Shown: positions 1 through 12,258 of the stretch, one piece after another
Numbering within the stretch: the stretch's first letter is position 1
How the letters are laid out: every line of letters begins with the position of its first letter
Assembly (NCBI GenBank): GCA_958298945.1
Contig: OY282609.1
Coordinates: 66,312,220 to 66,376,219, forward strand
DNA length: 64,000 bases
Source of the DNA: Atherix ibis
Taxonomy: Eukaryota; Arthropoda; Insecta; Diptera; Athericidae
Reading direction: 5' to 3'
Notes under the pieces: model-generated
Told to the model about the DNA's origin: nothing
Databases searched by the model: none
The model's input: only the letters and a program-made list of their open reading frames with translations
Translations under genes and position numbers: made by a program

Positions 1-427
1 CGAATCTCCAAACTTTTCTCGCAATAATTCGGTTGTTGCACGTGCTGTGTGGCATGTAGCCCCGTCTTGTTGGAACCCAGATGTTGTCAAGATCAACTTC
101 TTCCAATTTCGGCCATAAAAAGTTGGTTATCATCGATCTATACCGCTCTCCCTTGACAGTAACGGTGTTACCAGCTTCATTTCGAAAGAAGTACGGACCG
201 ATGATTCCACCAGGATCAAAAACCACACCAAACTGTCTATTTAGGTGAATGAAATGGGTTTTCATGAATAATTTGTGGATTTTCTTCGCACCAGAATCGA
301 CAGTTTTGTTTATTTACCGCACCACTCAGATTAAAGTGAGCGCACGAAAAGTTGCAATTGGAGAACGATTATTTTGATAATAAAATTGAATAATTTGTAA
401 ATATTGTTCTTGCGTATTTATTTCCAT
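1..427 (-). pseudogene. DD41D transposase, internally deleted remnant
   Basis: The minus strand starts with an ATG at 427-425, and the first residues (MEINTQEQ, then QIIQFYYQNNRSPIATFRA) match the start of the copy M transposase. This is the helix-turn-helix DNA-binding end. After about 30 codons the 371-bp deletion removes the rest of the DNA-binding region and the first catalytic Asp. The remaining sequence matches the part of M between the first two catalytic Asp residues and runs off the window. The protein would have cut and joined DNA at TA sites; this copy cannot do so. Assignment rests on near-identity to M over several hundred bases. Confidence 0.8.
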
Positions 428-538
428 GATAAAATTGTGAACATTACTGAATACAATGAAGAAAAAATGGCAAATCATGTCATATTGCAAATGGCCGAAA
501 CGTCACTTTGAAATCATATCACTCTTATTGAAAAACCC
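1..538 (-). mobile_element. DD41D mariner-like element, copy L (cut by window edge)
   Basis: This is the 5' (transposase N-terminal) end of an element closely matching copy M at 15495-16773. It ends at about 538 with GAAAAACCC followed by TA, and the subterminal ATCATATCACTCTTATTGAA is shared with M. The rest of the element lies left of the window. An internal deletion joins the base equivalent to 16206 of M directly to that equivalent to 16578, removing about 371 bp. The join carries a short GC microhomology. Confidence 0.85.
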
Positions 539-540
539 TA

Positions 541-2633
541 TATTTTAAGTACGTGAGAAGAAGTACATAAGCGGTCAGAATAAGACCATTAAAGAATCTG
601 TTAGTAGTCAGGTTAAACTTTTTACTAGCCTACGCATAATTAAGAATTTCAACTCAAAGCAAAAATTCAAAACACTTTAAAATCTAGAAAGCAGAATGTC
701 AAAACTAGCAGACAATTTATTGACAATAAAAATGTTCTAGTTTTTTTACATTATTCGAATAAAATTATGAAAGCCTACTAACATTGCAATATGCAAATTT
801 TTTGACCAACAATTAAAATTTAATCAGGTGCGCTCTATGACATTCAGAATGTTATTATTTTTTAGTAAAATTTATGACTTTTTACATTTTTCTCAAATTT
901 TGAAAAAAAATATGTTGCAATAAGTATCAAAAAAAACGGGAAGGCGGTAATTTCTTAGGTATTCATGTAAGTCAAAACTCGAAATGTATTCTTACTAAAT
1001 ATTAAAGGACACTCAAATCGAAGGTTATGAATTTGTGTTTTTTTTTCTTCAAAAATGTTGAATGCTAACAGATAAAAATACTAAATCTTTAATATTTGCA
1101 ACGTAATCGGTTTATCATATTTATGCGAAATTTCTGCGCCAACTTACCTTTTTAAAAGCTCATACAATTTACTAATAAATGTTTTTTGTGATAATAAAAA
1201 TAAAACTGTATTTAGAGCATCCATTCTGTAGGTTTCTTTTAATTGAAATTTTTACTAGTCCTATTTGATACAAGCTCCTGTAAATTCCCCACTACTGGTA
1301 TATGCGCTCAACTTAATCGATTTCCATTCTATGTAGCGACAATTGAATTTTCAATTGCACTGTGACAATCTCGCTTCATCTAACTACTATCGATATTTGT
1401 AGAAGAAAAAATAACAGTAAAATAAAAATACCTAAATTAAACGTAGAAATACGCTGAATTTTTGTATTTATTTCTGCTCAGTTCAGCGCCATGGATTGGA
1501 AGCATTGATCGTTGACCATAGTTAATGATTTTGAATACACATTTATGGATACATATGTGGGTGGCTTAGCCTATGCGAGTGTATGGACTCTTGAAAATTC
1601 AGTTATCATGGATGCAAAAAAAAAACTCCGGACATGTTTTTACCATATCCGCCTCAAATACGACAGTTTGATGGCAAATTTTACGAGCTATCGCCCGATA
1701 CTAAACTGTGAATTGCCCATTTATGCAGCAACTAAAACAAATAATAGCAAATCGTAAATGGATGTCATATTTTTTTTTGCTAAAACGAGCAGATATCAAA
1801 TTTTTACCTTCAGCCGTTTCTTTCCATTGAGCATTTAATAAGTCTGTTGTCCATAGCAGTGAACTGTATCAATAAAAAGAATTATTCTCATAAAGAGATG
1901 CTATTTGACAAACCAATATGATGGATCATTTTTAAAATAAGTTTGATAAAATTCAAAACAAAATATTGCTTTACGTATAATGGATAAATACCAACCCTAT
2001 TTTGGTAGGGGAAAATTCAAATAACTCCTCGTACTTATTAATAGTTCCCAGAGAATGAACTACTTACGTACCAACATTATTTCCTTTAAAATTTCAATAC
2101 TCTTCGCCAATTTGAAAATGTTCAAAATATTGTGTTTACAAGAAATTATTTTTTAATATAATTATCTAAAATTAATGTCAAATTTATTATTAGCTCCTGC
2201 TTGTCGCAAAGTCCTGCGAAACAAAGAAGAAATAAATAATGTATAAAAAATTGAATAAATAGAAGAGATCGTAATAAATTATGATTTTGAAAAATTCTAT
2301 CATAAACCAGTAAAATGTTTGTAGCGATTCATAATTTACAAGAAACTATTAAAAGCTCAATAATATTCGGTATCATGCAAAATGAAAAAAATAATAAAAA
2401 TAGTTTAAACTTAAAAACAGTTTAAGTGTACAAGACACATTAAATTTAATGTGCAAATGTTACTGTCATAATTTGATGTTTACGGTCAAATTTAACCTTG
2501 ACCTACTTGAAAGTTCATTAACGTCGACCAGTATAATAAACAAACGCAGTGAATAACCTTAAATGTCGATTGAAAAATGCTTTGCAAAAACTGGAACTGT
2601 CCAGAACATTTGTTTTTATAGATTCAAAGTATA
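541..2633. other. AT-rich stretch without a recognisable gene
   Basis: There is no supported gene here. An 81-codon open frame at 1512-1757 (plus) has no recognisable motif and may be chance. A perfect 18-bp palindrome (CACATTAAATTTAATGTG) lies at 2436-2453. Confidence 0.6.
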
Positions 2634-3865
2634 CTAGGTGTATAAGCTTAAATCCGCTGTTTTTCAGTCAAAAAAACACGTTTTTTTTTCATAGAAAGCC
2701 AAAAAAAAATTTTTCGAAGTACTTGCCTTCGCTAGCTATACATTTTTCCCATCTCTCGGGCAATTTGTGGATACCACGCCAAAAAAATTCCTTTTCTTTC
2801 GAGGCAAACAACTCATCAAGCCATTTTCGGACGTCTTCGTAAGAATCGATGTGCTGCTCAGCGAGCGCGTGGCCCATCGACGAAAACAGATGGTAGTCGG
2901 AAGGGGCCAGGTCTGGCGAATAATCAGGGTAGGGTAGCAGCTCCCAGTTGATTGTCGCCAAGTAGTTTCGGACCATTTTTGGCGTGTGCGATGGTGCGTT
3001 GTCGTGGAGGAAGATCAGATTTTCATGTCTTTGTTGATAATCCGTCCTTTTTTCACGCAGAGCACGGTACAATTTAATCAGTTGCTGGTGGTAGCAGTGG
3101 GCATTGACAGTTTTACCAGGTTTTCACATCTCAGTAGATACCCTGCTGATCCCACCAAACGCACAGCATCGTCTTCCGTCCGAATCGATTTTGTCTTGGG
3201 GAAGATGTTGATGGTTGGCCGGGATCAGCCCATGATTTCTTGCGTTTAGGATGCTCGCAATATATCCACTTTTCTTCGCCTGTCACAATCCGATGCAGGA
3301 ACGACTTTCTTTTTTGTCTGGTGAGCAAGATGCGGCACCCATTTTCCGATCTTTTCAATATTCCCCATGGTACGCAGACGCATGGAAATGGCTGGTTGAG
3401 TAACACCCAATTGCTGCGCGAGCATTTTTTGCGATTGGGTATCGTCTTTGTCCAAAAGAGCCTGCAATTGATGGTCCTCAACCTTCCCAGGCCGATTTTC
3501 ACGCTTCTTGTCCCACAAGTTAAAATTGCCGTCTTTGAACCGACGAAACCAATCTCGGCACTTTGTTTCCGATAAAGCACTGTCACCATAGGCTTCCATA
3601 AGCATTCGATGCGATTCGGCAGTCGATTTCTTCAAATTGAAGCAGAAAAGCAAAGCTTCCCGCAGATTCTCTTTTTTTGGCACAAAACTAGACATGATTA
3701 CCAAAGGAAAAATGTATGTTGTTGTACGAAATTGCTGACAATATGCACTCATTAATGTTGGCAGATGTCAAACTCATAAAAAAAAGTATGGCTGGCCCAT
3801 GGTAGCTTAATACGCTCACTCACGCCATCTATAACCAAACAGCGGATTTAAGCTTATACACCTCA
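2634..3865 (-). mobile_element. Mos1-like mariner, copy A
   Basis: TIRs read CTAGGTGTATAAGCTTAAAT on the left and TGAGGTGTATAAGCTTAAAT on the right (read inward), close to the CCAGGTGTATAAGCTTAAAT of the other copies. TA flanks it at 2632-2633 and 3866-3867, as expected for mariner insertion. At about 1.23 kb it is close to the family's usual 1.29 kb. The transposase runs on the minus strand and is broken. Confidence 0.9.
2689..3695 (-). pseudogene. Mos1-like mariner transposase (DD34D), broken, copy A
   Basis: The reading starts MSSFVPKKE at 3695, like the Mos1-group N-terminus, with the helix-turn-helix region to about 3330 and the WVPH linker near 3345. Just after WVPH about 16 codons are deleted and the frame shifts. 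The first catalytic motif reads TGEEKW where the family has TGDEKW, so the first Asp (codon 3275-3277) is Glu. A second shift follows near 3130. The last third is intact, with FLHDNAPSHT (second Asp near 3008) and SPDLAPSDYHLF (third Asp), a D-34-D spacing. Among the five Mos1-like copies this is the only one with an undamaged HDNAPSHT motif. Confidence 0.9.
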
Positions 3866-3867
3866 TA

Positions 3868-6800
3868 TTTACAATTTATTCATTATTTGCAAATTTTTTT
3901 ATTAAAAATAACTAAGCGCGATCAATGACTATGACCCACTTGTGAAGTCAATAGTTTTGGTTAATATGTAAACCAAAAGTTAGGTTCGGTTTTTATCTAA
4001 ATTGCGTTGTTGCTGGCCGTTATTTATAATTGATTCATTGTGGAAATTCTGAGATCGATGACCTTGACCCATATGAGCGGTCATTCACCTCGAAATAATG
4101 TGTTTTTATAAAATTTCGTTCAATAATTCAACTGTTTGCTGAGTTTTCCATTTAATTATCTAATTTTTTTGACTACTAACGTTGCCATTGACTTTGTGTT
4201 CTGAATGCTAGAGAAAATTAACGCTATGCATAACAGTTCCATAATATAAAAGGAAGGAGATTTTTATGGAATAAAAATTCTTATATTATAAATTGAACTA
4301 TTTTAATCTTCCTTGAAATATATCCATTATTTTTCTATATTTTGTGCAAATTTCTTATGAGAATTACAAAAGTACTAATAGCACTTAGAATCCAGGCAAT
4401 TCTTTTATCTTAAATGGAATTAATTTTTCTGTAGCAATTTTCAGTAATTGCTTAGATACATTCAAAAGTATATATGCAGATAAAGAGAGCTTATACATAT
4501 ATGTAAAACAAAAGGTAGGCAGTATCATAATCACAGTACATTCTGTAAATAGGTTTTTCTCAATTTTCCATGCCGTTCTATACTATCTTGAGGAGGTACG
4601 GCATGGAATATTCAATATTAAATTATCTGCGAAACATTAAACACCTGCTCAGCCAGCCAATAATAAGTAAGCAACAATTATATTATTTCGTAATGTTTAC
4701 GAGCTGCTGAGTTTTTGTTTTGTTGTTGTTTTTTTTTTTTGATTCAGCAGAAACTTATCACAAAGAAAAAGGCAGTAAGCTTTCCAAAAGATTGTGGGGA
4801 ATCCGATTTTTTTTTCTCTATTGCGCACTATTGAGATTTCACGTCCTATTTCCTTCAGTTTGGGATACGTGGATTAATAATCATGGTAGGGCATATCGAT
4901 GTTTTGGTTTCTTGAAATTTCCGTATATTCGGAATATGCTGAAAGTCTTCATAAACGTTGGAAGAAATTCCGAATCCAGGATTTTGTCAGTTTTATCTAA
5001 TTTTTATTCTTTTCTCTAGTATTTTTCTATTTTCGTATATAGTGTGGCATCTTACCGGTTGCCCGATTTTATTTCGTTAATATTTTATGTGAATGTAGAT
5101 TGAAATAATGTGCTTAGAGTGGGATATCTAGATATACATAGTTGAGGTATGGTTAATGTATAGATTTTGTATGGCACATATATGTAAATACATACGAGAA
5201 TAGGTGTCTCCATCGACACTCCTTATTAAAGGGTAGCTTGCCAAGTGTTAGACTTGTCACTGCCTCACGTTAAATGTTGGAGTTTGAGAACCATTCCCAA
5301 TGTAACTTCGGCCCGCCCAGATGAGCTTTGTCCAAATATAACCCAACCTAACTGAGCCTAACCCGAACGTAATTTGTTGAATCGTTTGTGTTATCCCCTT
5401 TCTTCTCATATGGTGTCCTTCTCCTGCTGTTGTTGATTTCGTGTTGAACATATTAAATAAAACGGATCATTAGGCAAATGACAGAGCCAGGTGGTCATTC
5501 CGCCTGTATTTTTTCGGTATTTCTTTAGTTTTTTTTTCTACGTTGAACTCACATCTGATTTCGTGTTAAGTCTTCCGGTTGTCGTAGTATAGACATCCTT
5601 CGGGTTATACTTTCTACCAGTCCTACCCCTACTCCAACTTATTTCCCAATCACTCGGTTAGATTGTTTTTGTTACCATCGACTATCTATACTATGTTCCG
5701 CATGGTTTGACTTTACCGTGTGATATGTGTTGGGATTTAAATAAATATTAGACAAGTGGGAATGCAAATATTAATTCTCAAAATGAGTTCATCGACAGCC
5801 AAAGAGAAAAAATCAAGGAGAAAACCAAAAGAAATGAATAAAAGCTAAATAGAAAAGAGCTTTAAATTCTCAAAAGAACAAAAGTATTATGTAAATATTG
5901 AGTTTTTCTATAGTAAACATTTGAAGGGAAGAAAAATTATCTAAGGACGATGACGAAAAGAAGCGTTAATAAAATAAATGGCAACACTACAATTACAAGA
6001 CTATGACAGAACATGAATATGGTGTCATCATTACAGAAAATAATAGAAAATACAGTAAACTTTTATGATTTTTACAATTTTACAAAAGTGTGGTAATGTA
6101 TGTAATTTGTAGTCTTGCGTAATTTAATTTAATGTAATTTGTACTTCGAGCACTGCAAAAATGAACATCGAAAGAAAAATCATAAAATAATTGTGGCTCT
6201 TAAAGAAAATAAAATTGTTTAGCAAATTGAAATATATAACAAAAGAAAGGAGTCGTCCTTGTTTCTCATTCAGACTCAATGTCTCTTCACTTCAATGATC
6301 AAAAAAAAAAAAAAAGATAATGTTAAATAAAGGATGATGTGCGTACATTTTCTTACAAAAATATATTAATCGGGCTTTCAGAAATAATTTGAAAAAACCT
6401 TTCAACCTTATTAGACAGAATCACAATAAAGGTATTTCACATTGACGTCTAAGAAAATTTGTTTTTTTTTATTGTGTAAACAAAATCTTCCTAAAAAATA
6501 TCTACGGAAAATTTTTACTGAAAATTTGATGAATTATTGAGCTTGTTTGATTGATGTAAAATTATAAATATTGACATTTCATTAGATTGGGTTGTGTGAA
6601 TAAGGACTACAACTGTTTGCAATATACTCTAAAATATGAGTAAGCCCAAATTTTCGGATTGTGAGTATTTCTATTTTGGTTGTTACTTCCAGTTATATTC
6701 TAACAACATTGCAAATTGCAATTAGATTTAATCGCTTCATAGTATTTGTAGCTTATTTATTTTGAAACTTTAAGGATTTGATCATTTACGGATATATAAT

Positions 6801-8589
6801 TTCTATTCCATTATAATTGTGGTTAGATAATAATTTCATAGAGATTCAGCTTACATTTTACCAATAATTATTGCGTTTTGAAACTATATTTTATGGGAGT
6901 GAATGTTAAATATTTCTCAGAAACATAATAGTTAAAGTGTTCGTGAATAGTGGTAATTTTTGAACTAATTAGATATTATAATAGTAGACTTCCAACCGCA
7001 CTGTAATAATTTTATCAGCAGATGAAAGATTATACTTACGAGTAAAATAGATTCAGTGAGATTTTTCAGTGCTTGGAATATGAACAATTAAATTTATTAC
7101 CATCAATTGCAGTGTTGCTACACATATATAAATATGTGTTTTTATAAATTAAAAAAAAAAAACAAATTTAATATAGTAAAAATGATTTGATTATGAATTA
7201 AGTATTAATTTTAGTAATTAAAAAATGAAAAAAACCAACTAAGTTTTCATAAGATGTACGGATATGAAGTGGGTAAAAGAAAGATTTTTGACTACTTTTG
7301 TCAAAGTCGATCAAACTCAAGTAAAAATAAATGCATAAATAAATCAGTCACATAATCCACATTCATTGACATTTTGCTCATTTTGTACATTTAGTCCTTG
7401 CATGACTGAATGTGATACTTTCACGTTCATGATTGAAGGAATATATTACATTCTTGAAAAATTCGATGCATTCAACTTGAACGGCACAATTCGTTTGTCG
7501 CATTCAACGTTATTGCCATCAATTTCTCTCTCTTCGCTATTTCGTCTCCAACAGTGACAGTATGTACCATGATTGGGGGGCCCTGACATCCCATCATGTT
7601 CTTATATCGTTTCCTTTAAAGACGATACGGATTTCAAATGATTCTTATTATTATTGTTACTGAATTTCTTTTTATTTTTTCTTTATGCAAGCATGCATGC
7701 TAGTGACTTTGTAAGAATCTCTCTCTTTCTCTCTCCTTCATGTGTGTCTGTATAGTATCCTTTTTTACAATAATATGGTTCATATTTACTTGAAATCAAA
7801 AAGGAGAAAATGCTGTCAACAATATTTTTAAAACGAATCTGATACGTTAGCTGCTACAGCTTGTCTGAGATGGAGTTCTACTTGCTCCAATGATGATAGG
7901 AACGATTTCAAGGGACACATACGAATCTACCCAACTGACCCTTATGTTGTAGAATCTATGAAATTGAATTGAATCCATTTCTTATCCTTTTTATTTAGTT
8001 TAGTTCATATATTTTTTGGATATTTTTGCCGTTTCTCTTTAAATGTCACTCTTTTTCTTGTAAAGAAATTTTCCATTCATTTTTTAATAATTTCTTTACG
8101 ATCCTTTATTCAGACTAAAGAATTTAAGCAAATGTATTATTCATCGTTTTTAAGTTCTCAAAAAGTTGACTAAATTTGAAGAATCCATAAAATGTTCACA
8201 TTGCCTAAATCTCTCTAAGATAAAAGCAGATTAATGCAAAGTGAAAATATCAATGATAAAAGGATCAAAGACTTTTGTACATGTAACCAATTCGCAATAA
8301 TAGTGGTTTAGATTTAAGTATATAAAAAATAATTGTAAAAACCATGTGAAAGAGGATCATATTTACTATCGCCATCACCATTTTTTTTTTTTTTTTAGTA
8401 TTGGTATGATTAGTATTTTTTATTATTTTATTTCAAATTTAAGCATCAAATAATTTTTATAGTTTAAAATAAACTGAAAAAAAGATTTGATACTCAAATT
8501 TGAAAATAAAATAAAATACGAGTAATAAAAAATATTCAAAATTAAAAAAAAAACATTCGAAGGTATGAAACTTAAAAGAATTTTATTAA
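3868..8589. other. Long AT-rich stretch without a recognisable gene
   Basis: This is mostly AT-rich DNA with poly-A and poly-T runs. It holds a less AT-rich patch at 5200-5365 (listed separately), a CT-rich microsatellite at about 7717-7737 and a long T run near 8380-8397. Short open frames at 4720-5019 and 7366-7557 have no recognisable motif. Confidence 0.6.
5200..5365. repeat. Possible dispersed repeat with CCTAAC-type end
   Basis: This patch is richer in GC than its surroundings. One edge carries AACCCAACCTAACTGAGCCTAACCCG-like DNA (5339-5364), reminiscent of the AACCTAACC-type tracts found in many fly dispersed repeats. There is no second copy in the window, so repeat status is an inference. 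Confidence 0.25.
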
Positions 8590-9808
8590 AGATAGGAAAA
8601 AACTGCTTTAAAAAAAAAAAAATTTATTTTTTAACATAACCTCCTTTTAGCTCTATACACTTTTCCAACCGTTTTCCCAAAATTTTTATCCCGTCCAAAA
8701 AATAGGATTTCGGAAGTTCTGCAAAATACTCATCCGTTTGAGCAATGACGTCCTCGTTGGAAGTGAACCGTCGTCCGCCAAGCCATTTCTTCAGATTGGG
8801 GAGAAGAAAATAGTCACTCGGGGCCAAATCTGTTGAATAAGCGGGATGCTGCAACAATTCCATTCTCGCATTGTCCTGATGCAAGAGGATTTTTTTTTCA
8901 GATGGGGGCGTTTCTCTTTGATTTCCTCGCTCAACCGTTGCAATAACGACGCGCAATACGCTCCTGTTATTGTTTTTCCTTTTTCCAAGTAGTCGATAAA
9001 AATGATGCCCTGCGAATCCCAAAAAACCGTGGCCATCACTTTGCCGGCCGATGGCACAGTTTTTGCCTTCTTCGGAGACTGTTCACCCTTGAAAATCCAC
9101 TGTGATGACTGTCTCTTCGTTTCTGGAGTGTATCCAGGTTTCGTCCACAGTGACATATCGACGAAGGAATTCGGCAGGATTGCGATGTTGGCCTCAGAGT
9201 CCACTACACGATTGCGCTTATTATCCTCTGAGAGCAAACGCGGCACCCATCTTGCCGAAATTTTTTTCACAGACAATTTTTCATGCAAAATTGAAGCAAC
9301 TGTACCTTGTGATATGCCCGTGGCCTCAACTAATTCGCGCACTTTAATTCGCCGATCGTTCAAAATCAGATCGTGGATTTTGTCGATGATTTCAGGATCG
9401 TTCAAAATCAGATCGTGGATTTTTGTCCCCACCTCAACTGGGCGTCCTGAACGATGTTCATCTTTTGTGGATGAACGGCCACGTTTAAATTCATTCACCC
9501 AATTGTAAACCGTCGAAAACACAGGTGCAGATGTGCCATGAACTGCATCCAACTCGGCTTTGATTTCTTTCGGGCTTAAGCCTTTCAAATGGAGATGTTT
9601 GATGACAGCCCTAAACTCGCTTTTTTCCATTGTTATGCACAAATAAATGTCGTTAACTTTAATTGACGGTAGAAATTGACGTACGCTATGGATCGAGCTG
9701 AAATTTTGACAGCTTTCCTGTCGATAATGCTACTTACAAAAAAAAATCTTTACCGACACTACAAGCGCAATTTCTCGGATTTTCTAAGGACTTATTGAAC
9801 GACCCTCG
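8590..9808 (-). mobile_element. Mellifera-like mariner, copy F
   Basis: The right TIR (read inward CGAGGGTCGTTCAATAAGTC) ends at 9808 and is followed by TA at 9809-9810. The left TIR is not recognisable. The sequence is alignable with copy G only from about 8590, so the left end is eroded or deleted. The interior matches G and H with several independent indels. Confidence 0.85.
8624..9630 (-). pseudogene. Mellifera-like mariner transposase (DD34D), broken, copy F
   Basis: The start MEKSEFRAVIKHLHLKGLS at 9630 is shared with G and H and leads the helix-turn-helix domain. A 42-bp tandem duplication at 9354-9437 repeats the peptide KIHDLILND. Two indels relative to G (about 13 and 8 bp) leave the frame open but read through the first catalytic region out of frame, so the TVDETW motif is replaced by unrelated residues. 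Downstream, GKVMATVFWDSQGIIFIDYLEKG is in frame. Near 8866, 45 bp (15 codons) are missing right after HQDNA-R, fusing the second Asp motif to MELLQHP. The third Asp motif (LAPSDYFLLPN) remains. Catalytic activity is not plausible. Confidence 0.9.
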
Positions 9809-9810
9809 TA

Positions 9811-12256
9811 TAATTTTTTAATCATAGGAAAATGATTTGCAAAAAATTTTTTTTAAAAAAAATTATTTCCAAGGCTATTTTCTTATTTTAATAGAATTGC
9901 CATACACACGCAAACATACCGTACGATGCATTTTGTGAAAGGACAAAAAAAGGTAGTGAAATCGGTAAATAAAAAGGATTTTTAGAGAGAGGAAAATTAT
10001 TATTCGAAAGCGAAAAATGTTCGATATCAGAAAGAATTTTATTTTTCCAGTAACTCCGACACTATTTATTGTAGATTTTTCAAGAAAAGATAAAATATTT
10101 ATCCGCCCTTACAACTACCCGAATAAAAGAGATACAATTTCTTTTTGGGTCCTTAAGACTATCTAGTAACTTTCCATAAATTTCGATCAGCTCTTTTAGT
10201 ACATTTCCAAATCTGATTAAAGCATTTTTTTTTCCTTGTTATGTACTCTCCCTTCTATTATAGTAAATATTATCCCATTTTATTATGTCCAGATTTTGGT
10301 TTGACTAAAAATATGTACGCGTTGGTATTTTGAAGACTTCCTTTTTGGAACAGCTTTCACTCGAACAATTTCACAAGAATTCCTCTTTTGCATCCGTATT
10401 TTCAATGGCCAGTCGTGCAGACACCTTTCAATTGTATAAATTTATAACCAAACAAAGTAGTATATCCATTGTATATTTATAGTCTATATGTATAGGGAAA
10501 AGAATTACAACAAAAATGATTATATGGTATAAATATTTAAAAAAAACATTACGCTTGTATAGTGTGAGTGGAATAAATTCATAGAAGTTTGCTATATTTG
10601 TCATCGTCATTTTATGAAATTCCTTCTCTTCCATTTTATTCTGTGCAATTTTGATATGAATGCAGAAGGAAAATGATGCATTTTCAAAAGACTTACATAT
10701 TCTTCCTTTATGAGATATTTCTTTCCTTCGATAAATAAATAAATATATGAGCATATATATGTACTAGTAAATCCGCATATTTTGTTTAGGGTTTTTGTGG
10801 AAGGGGAAAAAGACTCAGTAAGTCAATATGAAAACCGATTTACGCTAATAGAATACGTTTTTAAGAGGAAGATTTTTGTATATGGTATGCATTTGAAATC
10901 TTTGGCCAACAACGATGATGTATGTTTGCATATCCAAGAATAAGGAAAGATACAAATATTCGTATCCACCGTTCACATGGCATAACTGCAAAAATATACT
11001 CTAAAATAAACGATTTTCGTTCATTTTTTTGCTTTCTGACGAAGAAAAAAAAAAGGATATATGACAAAAATTTTCTGTGATTGGAATTTGCTTTCTAGTT
11101 CTTCAAGGATGCACGCAGCACTTGAGGATTTACTCGTATTTATGTTTTTCTGAAGAAACAACTTTATTGCTTTTACTCCAACGCCAGCATCGTACGTTCA
11201 CTGACATATAATAATATAAGCAAACGAAAAGGCAGTGAGGAAAGATTTTAGTACAAACTATTCAGCGATATTTTATCATAATTCTATGGAGATGTTAAAA
11301 AATATTAAGGATAAAATTGAAGCGTTGATATATTTTAAGAAAAATTTATGCATATCCATTCGGTTTTATAGAATTAGAGCGATATGAATAGTTGCCTGTC
11401 GAGTTAAATAATTGAAGTGGAAAATTTTTTCGGAAAACATTTTCAAAATATATAAGTATTAATATTTAAATGCCAAGGACGACCAATACTAGTTTTAATA
11501 TAACTAATACTAGTAATTGATCTAAAATACTAATTCAATTTCCATAAAGAGCTTTTATAATGCCACTACAAATACTAGTGCAATTCCCCACTAAGAGCTT
11601 TTCTGTTTATGGTCTTCAAGGACATATTCTTGTTACACGTAGAAGATGTTTTAAATGCAAAATTCAATGGAAACTAATTGAATATATCCTATTTGATTGA
11701 CTTGATCCTGCTTTATGAGTGAAGATTTCGATGCAAGTTGTTGCAAATTTGGAAGTATTCTGAATATATGGTAAAATAGATTAGTTTCTAGTATACTTAT
11801 TGTCAAATGCTAAATGCAAATTGACTTTAACTTAATTAATCGAATTTTTTTAGGGTAGTAACAAATGCTTACCAATTTATTTGTAAATAAATATTTTTTA
11901 AAACAACATAATATAATTTTTATTTAAATAGTTTATTTTTTGTTTACTTAAAATTTTAGAAAAAGACGCAATAATGACGGTCATCAAAAAAGCTCTTTGC
12001 AAAAGCGCTTAAAGTGTATGGATAGCACAAAAAATATTTAATATTATTTTATTGTTGCAACTGTTGATAAATTTTAGCAAAAAATAAAAAATTTTATTAA
12101 AAATACAGCAGCTTATTTTAGATTAGCGAAATATTATGGCCATTTTCGTTGGAAATAAACAATATTTTTTGGCACAAAAATCATTTTAAAAATTGTAGAA
12201 AATTTTTAAAAATAAACTGCAATTAATATAAATTTAATATTATATAATATTCTTGA
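9811..12256. other. AT-rich stretch without a recognisable gene
   Basis: There is no supported gene. Open frames at 10428-10754 and 10861-11067 (minus) are AT-rich, lack motifs and are probably chance. Confidence 0.6.
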
Positions 12257-12258
12257 TA

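Noticed and set aside
1512..1757. 81-codon plus-strand open frame as a gene
   Set aside because: No motif, no convincing start or splice context, and open frames of this length are expected by chance in 64 kb.
5040..5110. miR-8-like CATCTTACCGG at 5048
   Set aside because: Only about 11 bases match my memory of the star strand. No mature miR-8 sequence or hairpin partner follows.
9002..9508. Plus-strand open frames antisense to mariner copies (also at 13013-13243, 29297-29683, 29903-30226, 54071-54340)
   Set aside because: They mirror the conserved minus-strand transposase codons and are shadows, not separate genes.
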